Part shown: positions 34,138 through 38,835 of the stretch, piece after piece | Numbering within the stretch: the stretch's first letter is position 1 | Layout of the letters: each line of letters starts with the position of its first letter | NCBI GenBank assembly: GCA_900544115.1 | Contig: UQTW01000024.1 | Location: 1-38,835 of the forward strand | Reading direction: 5' to 3' | DNA: 38,835 nucleotides | Source of the DNA: an uncultured Collinsella sp. | Lineage (GTDB): Bacteria > Actinomycetota > Coriobacteriia > Coriobacteriales > Coriobacteriaceae | The notes under the pieces: model-generated | What the model was told of the DNA's origin: nothing | Database searches by the model: none | Seen by the model: only the letters and a program-made list of their open reading frames with translations | Program-made: the position numbers and the translations under genes

Positions 34138-34668
34138 CTAGTCCACCGTCACCAGGCTAAAGAGCTCCACATCGTCATTAGACGGCGTGAGCTTCTCGCG
34201 CGGGTTGAGAAACGCAAGCTCAAGGATACAACCGTAACCGACAAGCTTTGCGCCCATATCTCGCACCAGTTTACCTGTTGCCTCGACGGTTCCGCCCGTC
34301 GCGACCATGTCGTCCAGAATCAACACGGTATCTTTAGAGCTGATAGCGTCGGCATGGATCTCAATTGAATCGGTGCCGTACTCGAGCTCGTAGCTCTGGC
34401 TTACGGTCTCGCGCGGCAGCTTGCCCGGTTTACGTGCGGGAACAAAGCCGGCGCCAAGGGCTACGGCCACCGGTACACCAACCATAAAGCCGCGAGCCTC
34501 GGGACCCACGACCTTGGTGATTCCCATGCCGGCAAAGTGCTCGGCGAGGGCATCGGTCATGGCTTTGAGCGCCTCGGGATTGCTGAAGAGCGGCGTGATG
34601 TCTTTAAAGATGACTCCGGGCTCGGGATAGTCGGGGATGTCGACGATTTGAGATTCGAAGTCGTACAT
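34138..34668 (-). CDS. apt: Adenine phosphoribosyltransferase
   Basis: Salvages adenine to AMP using PRPP. The PRPP-binding motif is VLILDDMVATGGT, with VGPEARGFMVGVPVA and PARKPGKLPRETVSQSY ahead of it. MYDFESQ is chosen as the start (34668) because AAAGG is seven bases upstream on the minus strand; a TTG at 34683 is less likely. 176 residues, normal. It sits between the MerR and NlpC/P60 genes. Confidence 0.94.
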   Translation of the reverse strand: MYDFESQIVDIPDYPEPGVIFKDITPLFSNPEALKAMTDALAEHFAGMGITKVVGPEARGFMVGVPVAVALGAGFVPARKPGKLPRETVSQSYELEYGTDSIEIHADAISSKDTVLILDDMVATGGTVEATGKLVRDMGAKLVGYGCILELAFLNPREKLTPSNDDVELFSLVTVD

Positions 34669-34708
34669 TACATGACCTTTCAATGGGTTGCCGAAACTTC
34701 GGCAGCGG

Positions 34709-35587
34709 TTATTTGCCCGCGGTGGCGGTGCCGGATTGCGAAGGGGCGACGACCTTGAGCGGTTTTACGAGAGAATCCTCGTGCGAAGCCGGAGCGGCTG
34801 TCTCTTCGTTTTTGGCCTTGGTGGACTCGGAACGAGTGATTTCCTCATCGAGTGCATCGATGTCGGCGTCCTCGACCACGGCGTTGAGCGACTCAAAAAC
34901 GCGGTTCTTGAGCAGCGCGGTGTGCACGCCCTCCGTCAGGTCGTGAAGCTTCTTAAACGCACGCTCGAGCTTGGCGTCGCGCTCGTCATCGGAGGTGTCC
35001 ATGCCGAGCATGCTCACGAGCACCTGCTCAAACATCGAGGACTCGCGGTTGGCGGAAGACACGTACTGACGCAGGTTGCGGGGCTCGATATGGAAGCGCG
35101 ACAGCTCGGAGCAGTAGCGGATGATCGGAAAATCGCGGCCATCGACGAGCTCACGATTCTGCGGACTCTTGATGATGCGAATGAGGTCGTTCTCGGCGAG
35201 CGAGCGGATAAACGAAATCTCGACGCCCAGCATATCGGGAATGGTCTCGATGGGATGTAGCTTTTGCTTGGTCTCCTTGGGTTCCGTCTTGAGTGGAACA
35301 TCGGACAGCAAGCCCACCTCGTAGGCGAGCGTTGACAGGTCCGTGGCGTTTTCCAAGCGCTGCTTAATTACGTTGAGCGGCATGTAGCGAGTCTTCTGCA
35401 AGTGCAGAATGACCTCCAGGCGATCAACGTCCTCCTTGGAGTACTGACGGTATCCCTTAGGCGTACGATGAGGGGTAATGAGCCCCTCATCCTCTAGAAA
35501 TCTAATTTTTGAGTTCGAAAGATCGGGGTATGCGCCTCGAAGTAAGTTGACGACTTGGCCGATACTCAGATAGTTGCGTTCGGCCAT
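34709..35587 (-). CDS. MerR family regulator, FtsR-like
   Basis: A 292-residue regulator. The N-terminal MerR domain reads YLSIGQVVNLLR, IRFLEDEGLI and GYRQYSKEDVDRL, and a second helical domain follows (about 110-200), with an acidic C-terminal tail. Placement directly after an FHA gene and near a PgsA-like gene mirrors the mycobacterial Rv1827-Rv1828 region, where the MerR protein is FtsR, a regulator of ftsZ in corynebacteria. The function here is inferred from that context. It starts three bases after the FHA stop, so the two are coupled. Confidence 0.86.
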   Translation of the reverse strand: MAERNYLSIGQVVNLLRGAYPDLSNSKIRFLEDEGLITPHRTPKGYRQYSKEDVDRLEVILHLQKTRYMPLNVIKQRLENATDLSTLAYEVGLLSDVPLKTEPKETKQKLHPIETIPDMLGVEISFIRSLAENDLIRIIKSPQNRELVDGRDFPIIRYCSELSRFHIEPRNLRQYVSSANRESSMFEQVLVSMLGMDTSDDERDAKLERAFKKLHDLTEGVHTALLKNRVFESLNAVVEDADIDALDEEITRSESTKAKNEETAAPASHEDSLVKPLKVVAPSQSGTATAGK

Positions 35588-35590
35588 GCC

Positions 35591-36025
35591 CTACTCACCG
35601 GTTTCGATGCGCTCCGGCGTGCTCTCGTGGTAGATGAGCGTAAACGTACCGATCTGGACGGAAGAACCGTCGTGCAGCGGGGCTGCATTGACGATGGCAC
35701 CGTCAACCCAGGTGCCATTGAGCGAGCCCAGGTCCTCGATGTGAGCGCCGAGGCCCTCGCGAATAATGCGCGCGTGGCTGCGCGAAACAGTCATGTCGTT
35801 GAGGAAGATGCCGTTCGCAGGATCGCGGCCGATGGTGGTCACGTCGTCCTCGAGCTCAAAGGCGGCACCAGTCTGCGGACCCTTGACGATGGACAGAACG
35901 GGGGCGGTGATGCGCACGTTGGCCATGAGGTCGGGAACGGTGACGTCGCTTGAAGGCACGCGGAATACGCAGGTGGCGTCAGCAGTCTTATCATTCTGAG
36001 GCATATTGTTAACCATGTTGTCCAT
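35591..36025 (-). CDS. FHA domain protein, GarA/OdhI-like
   Basis: A 144-residue protein with a forkhead-associated domain (about 40-140): GRD (66-68), SRSHAR (81-86) and NGT (103-105), which bind phosphothreonine. The N-terminus contains DATCVFR with T18, resembling the ETTSVFR segment phosphorylated in GarA and OdhI, which control 2-oxoglutarate metabolism. One of the two threonines is replaced by Ala. MDNMVNN (36025) is preferred over an upstream ATG because of AGGGG just before it. Its gene neighbours also match the garA locus. Confidence 0.88.
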   Translation of the reverse strand: MDNMVNNMPQNDKTADATCVFRVPSSDVTVPDLMANVRITAPVLSIVKGPQTGAAFELEDDVTTIGRDPANGIFLNDMTVSRSHARIIREGLGAHIEDLGSLNGTWVDGAIVNAAPLHDGSSVQIGTFTLIYHESTPERIETGE

Positions 36026-36091
36026 GACAACCCCTAACTTATCGCGGACGTGCCGCAAATAATGAACCGTACGTAATCATACCCCAACGAA

Positions 36092-36796
36092 TCAGTCTTC
36101 GATTTCAGGGTTCAGAAAGTCGATGTCCTCGTCCTCGGGATGCGCGAGAGCCTGTTTAATGGCCGCTCCGCCCTTAATGGAGTAGATGACAGCCGTGAGC
36201 ATGGAGAAGATCACGCCGCCGTACACAAAGAAGATGCCGAGGGGCACCGAGCTTCCGTTGAGGCCCGGGAAGGCCTTAAGGGTTGAAGGTAAAAGATGCA
36301 GGCCGTCAATAACGGGGAAACCGAGCAGCATGAGCGAGAAGCCGGTCATGAGCAGTGCAGTGGCAATCTTTCCGGGAAAGACGACATCGATGGGGCGACG
36401 GTGATAATGACGCACGATAAGCGTGCCGATGCCCAGATAGATGTCGCGGCCAATAATGAGCACGCAGACCCAGATGGGCAGCTCTCCGCGGACCACCAGC
36501 CCAAGTACGCCGGTGAACAGCAGCGCACGGTCGCAGATGGGATCCATGACCTTGCCGAGCCACGAGACCGTCTTGGTCATGCGGGCGATCTGACCGTCCA
36601 TCCAGTCGGTAGAGGCGGCAACGGCGTAGATAACGATGGCGATGACGCGGTTGTTGTCCGTCACAAACAGGTACAGAAATACCAGGGTGAGGATCAGGCG
36701 CGTAAAGGTGATGAAATTGGAGATCGTAAAGATCTTATTCGACGGGTAATCGGAAGTGCCGATAAGCTCCTTTTTGATCTTCTTTTTGATGCCCAC
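36092..36796 (-). CDS. CDP-alcohol phosphatidyltransferase (PgsA2-like)
   Basis: Membrane phospholipid enzyme. The signature is complete: D64, D67-G68, A71-R72, G81, D85 and D89. Four to six transmembrane helices are expected. It differs from PgsA at 15236, so the genome has two; this one may make cardiolipin or phosphatidylinositol phosphate as its neighbours suggest, but the head group cannot be read from sequence. A GTG at 36796 is chosen because GGGGGAG is four bases upstream; the longer frame to 36922 is unlikely. 234 residues. A TATAGT 37 bases upstream may be its -10. Confidence 0.88.
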   Translation of the reverse strand: MGIKKKIKKELIGTSDYPSNKIFTISNFITFTRLILTLVFLYLFVTDNNRVIAIVIYAVAASTDWMDGQIARMTKTVSWLGKVMDPICDRALLFTGVLGLVVRGELPIWVCVLIIGRDIYLGIGTLIVRHYHRRPIDVVFPGKIATALLMTGFSLMLLGFPVIDGLHLLPSTLKAFPGLNGSSVPLGIFFVYGGVIFSMLTAVIYSIKGGAAIKQALAHPEDEDIDFLNPEIED

Positions 36797-36924
36797 AGGA
36801 CTCCCCCGCTGGTTAACGACAAAACTTTCGATACTATACCCGTTCCGGCGATGTCTATCCAGCGTAAGCATAGAGAGTCCAGACATATGGAGGATGCTAC
36901 TGGGTTGTGCGGCATTCTGCATTT

Positions 36925-36981
36925 GTGTACATCAGCCTCCAAATATGACATTTTTCGGCATCTTTGATCGCTGATGTACAC
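36925..36981. repeat. Long-loop palindrome upstream of the immunity genes
   Basis: GTGTACATCAGC (36925-36936) and its exact complement (36970-36981) enclose a 33-base AT-rich loop; GTTTTGATT follows. It could be a terminator, but the loop is very long. Confidence 0.75.
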
Positions 36982-37192
36982 GTTTTGATTCGGTGATTAC
37001 ATCGATCGGGAAAGTTGTTGCTTTAAGCAAATTAATCATGATGTGCGGGTCGAGAAGGGTTGGCGCCAAAAGAACCCAACGGCCGTTACGGCTTCGTTAG
37101 AAACGCGCCCCACCATGGATGGTGAACCCGAAAGGTGAGGCGCGCGGGCACGGCGACTCGGCCCGCGCGCCCGGAAGAGAAAGGATAAACCC
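36982..37192. other. Gap with composition change before lanF
   Basis: The first part is AT-rich and includes the short palindrome TTGCTTTAAGCAA (37018-37030). From about 37050 the sequence becomes very GC-rich. A perfect 10-bp hairpin lies at 37140-37170 (loop 37150-37160), just before the ribosome site of the next gene. No gene was recognised. Confidence 0.5.
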
Positions 37193-37917
<725 letters not shown>

Positions 37918-37921
<4 letters not shown>

Positions 37922-38688
37922 CGGGCGAGAAAGGCGGCCTGCTCGCGGCCCTGCGCGCCGAGGCCCTGAAGTCGCGCCACGCGGCACCGGTTCGCCTGGC
38001 CGTGCTCATGGCGCTGCCGATGCCGCTGCTCGGCGCGATGCCCTACCGGGGCGTGCAGATCTTCAGCGCGTGGAACTACTGGTACGCGCTCTTCCTGCCC
38101 GTGTGTCTCTCGCTCGTGGTGGCGTGCGTCGCGCGGGCGGACGCACGCACACGGATGCGGGGGCTTCTGGGCCTGGGCTTCCCGCTCGGGCGCGCCTGGT
38201 GGGCCAAGGCGCTCTGGTGCCTCGCGCTCTGCACGCTCTCGAACCTCGTGGTCTTCGGCATCTACCTCGCGGGATCGGCGTTCTCCTCGCAGGGCCTCAC
38301 GGCCGCGGGCACGCTCACGATGCTCCTCTGCGCGCTCGCCAACACGGTGACCGCGGCGTGGATGATCCCCGCAGGGCTCTTCCTCACGGCGCGGCTCGGC
38401 ATGCTCGCGGGCATCTTCTGCCCGCTCGCCGCGCAGCTCGTGGGTGGGTTCGCCTGGTCGCTGGTGCCGCTGCCGCAGCTCTTTCCGCCGTCGGCGAGCA
38501 TGGTCATCCCCACGAGCTTCATCCCCGTGCTGCCGAGCGGCGAGCCACTCGCGGCGGACATGGCGCTCGGCGGGGCGCTCGCGGCGAATGGCATGCTCAC
38601 GCTGGCGGGCCTTGCGGTCTGCGCGCTCGCGCCCGCCGCGCTCACGGCGGCGGGCGCGGCCTGGTTCGCGCGCTCCGAGGAGAGGTGA
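37918..38688 (+). CDS. lanE: Lantibiotic immunity ABC permease, MutE/EpiE type
   Basis: A 256-residue membrane protein with about six hydrophobic helices. An N-terminal AALRAEALKSRHAAP segment and IFSAWNYWYALFLPV are typical of LanE permeases. It pairs with the ATPase at 37193 and the permease that follows. It begins four bases before the lanF stop and its own stop overlaps the next ATG, so translation is coupled. The GC-rich codon use matches lanF. Confidence 0.86.
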
Positions 38689-38835
38689 TGTCCATGACAC
38701 GACTCTCCGACCCGACGCCGCACATGACTCTCCCGCGGGCCCTGCTCTCCGAGGCCCTGCGCCTGGCGCGCTCCCCGCTCACGGTGTTGCACCTCGCCTG
38801 CGGCCTGGCAGCCGGTCTTGCCTGCGGCGAGTACT
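38688..38835 (+). CDS. lanG: Lantibiotic immunity ABC permease, LanG type (partial)
   Basis: The first 49 codons of a further gene run off the window edge with no stop. The start overlaps the lanE stop (TGATG at 38686-38690); ATG 38694 is an alternative with better ribosome-site spacing. The residues LPRALLSEALRLARSPLTVLHLA resemble the N-terminus of a LanE/LanG permease. Identification as LanG depends mainly on position after lanF and lanE. Confidence 0.7.
   Translation, partial: MSMTRLSDPTPHMTLPRALLSEALRLARSPLTVLHLACGLAAGLACGEY

Noticed and set aside
36797..36922. Longer N-terminus of the PgsA2-like protein
   Set aside because: The extra residues are not family-like, and a good ribosome site precedes the GTG at 36796.

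Overview
The window looks like core chromosome of a member of the class Coriobacteriia (Actinomycetota), most likely Collinsella or a close relative. This is inferred from gene content, gene order (recA-recX-rny-spoVS-miaB-miaA-hflX next to lexA-LysM-nrdR), GC-rich codon use and an FHA/MerR/pgsA cluster of actinobacterial type; no 16S sequence is visible to prove it. It opens in what appears to be the last 36 bases of a 5S rRNA gene, followed by a strong terminator.

Layout. (1) 213-7036, plus strand: acpS, NAD(P)HX repair, alr, a family 4 uracil-DNA glycosylase, tsaE and a TsaB-RimI-TsaD triple fusion, tightly packed as one operon for cofactor priming, cell-wall D-alanine and tRNA t6A synthesis. 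(2) 7380-16417, plus strand: RNase J, FtsK, RodZ-like protein, YajQ, RimO, PgsA and a CinA-type amidohydrolase: RNA decay, chromosome segregation, cell shape, ribosome modification and phospholipid synthesis. (3) 16546-18527: recA-recX behind a promoter whose spacer holds a LexA box. (4) 18590-25461: RNase Y, an uncharacterised GHKL ATPase, SpoVS, MiaB, MiaA and HflX. (5) 25446-28350: an SOS hub. lexA plus a membrane acyltransferase-like gene run left; a LysM membrane protein, nrdR and dut run right. The divergent promoters share their -10 region and carry three LexA boxes at exact 28-bp spacing. (6) 28351-28744: an intergenic region with three long palindromes, two of which share a conserved core with different self-complementary arms. 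(7) 28745-36922: mostly minus strand: an MGDG-synthase-like glycosyltransferase, DegV, NlpC/P60, apt, MerR, FHA and a second PgsA-like enzyme, with trxB and a DUF1836 gene on plus. (8) 37193 to the end: a visibly more GC-rich LanFEG-type lantibiotic immunity transporter, probably acquired, with the third gene cut by the window edge.

The strongest leads are the conserved-core palindromes, the interlocked lexA/LysM promoter, a perfect 12-bp inverted repeat that buries the nrdR start codon, the four 11-bp repeats upstream of recA, the triple TsaB-RimI-TsaD fusion, and the GHKL ATPase between rny and spoVS. No complete new defence or mobile system was seen.
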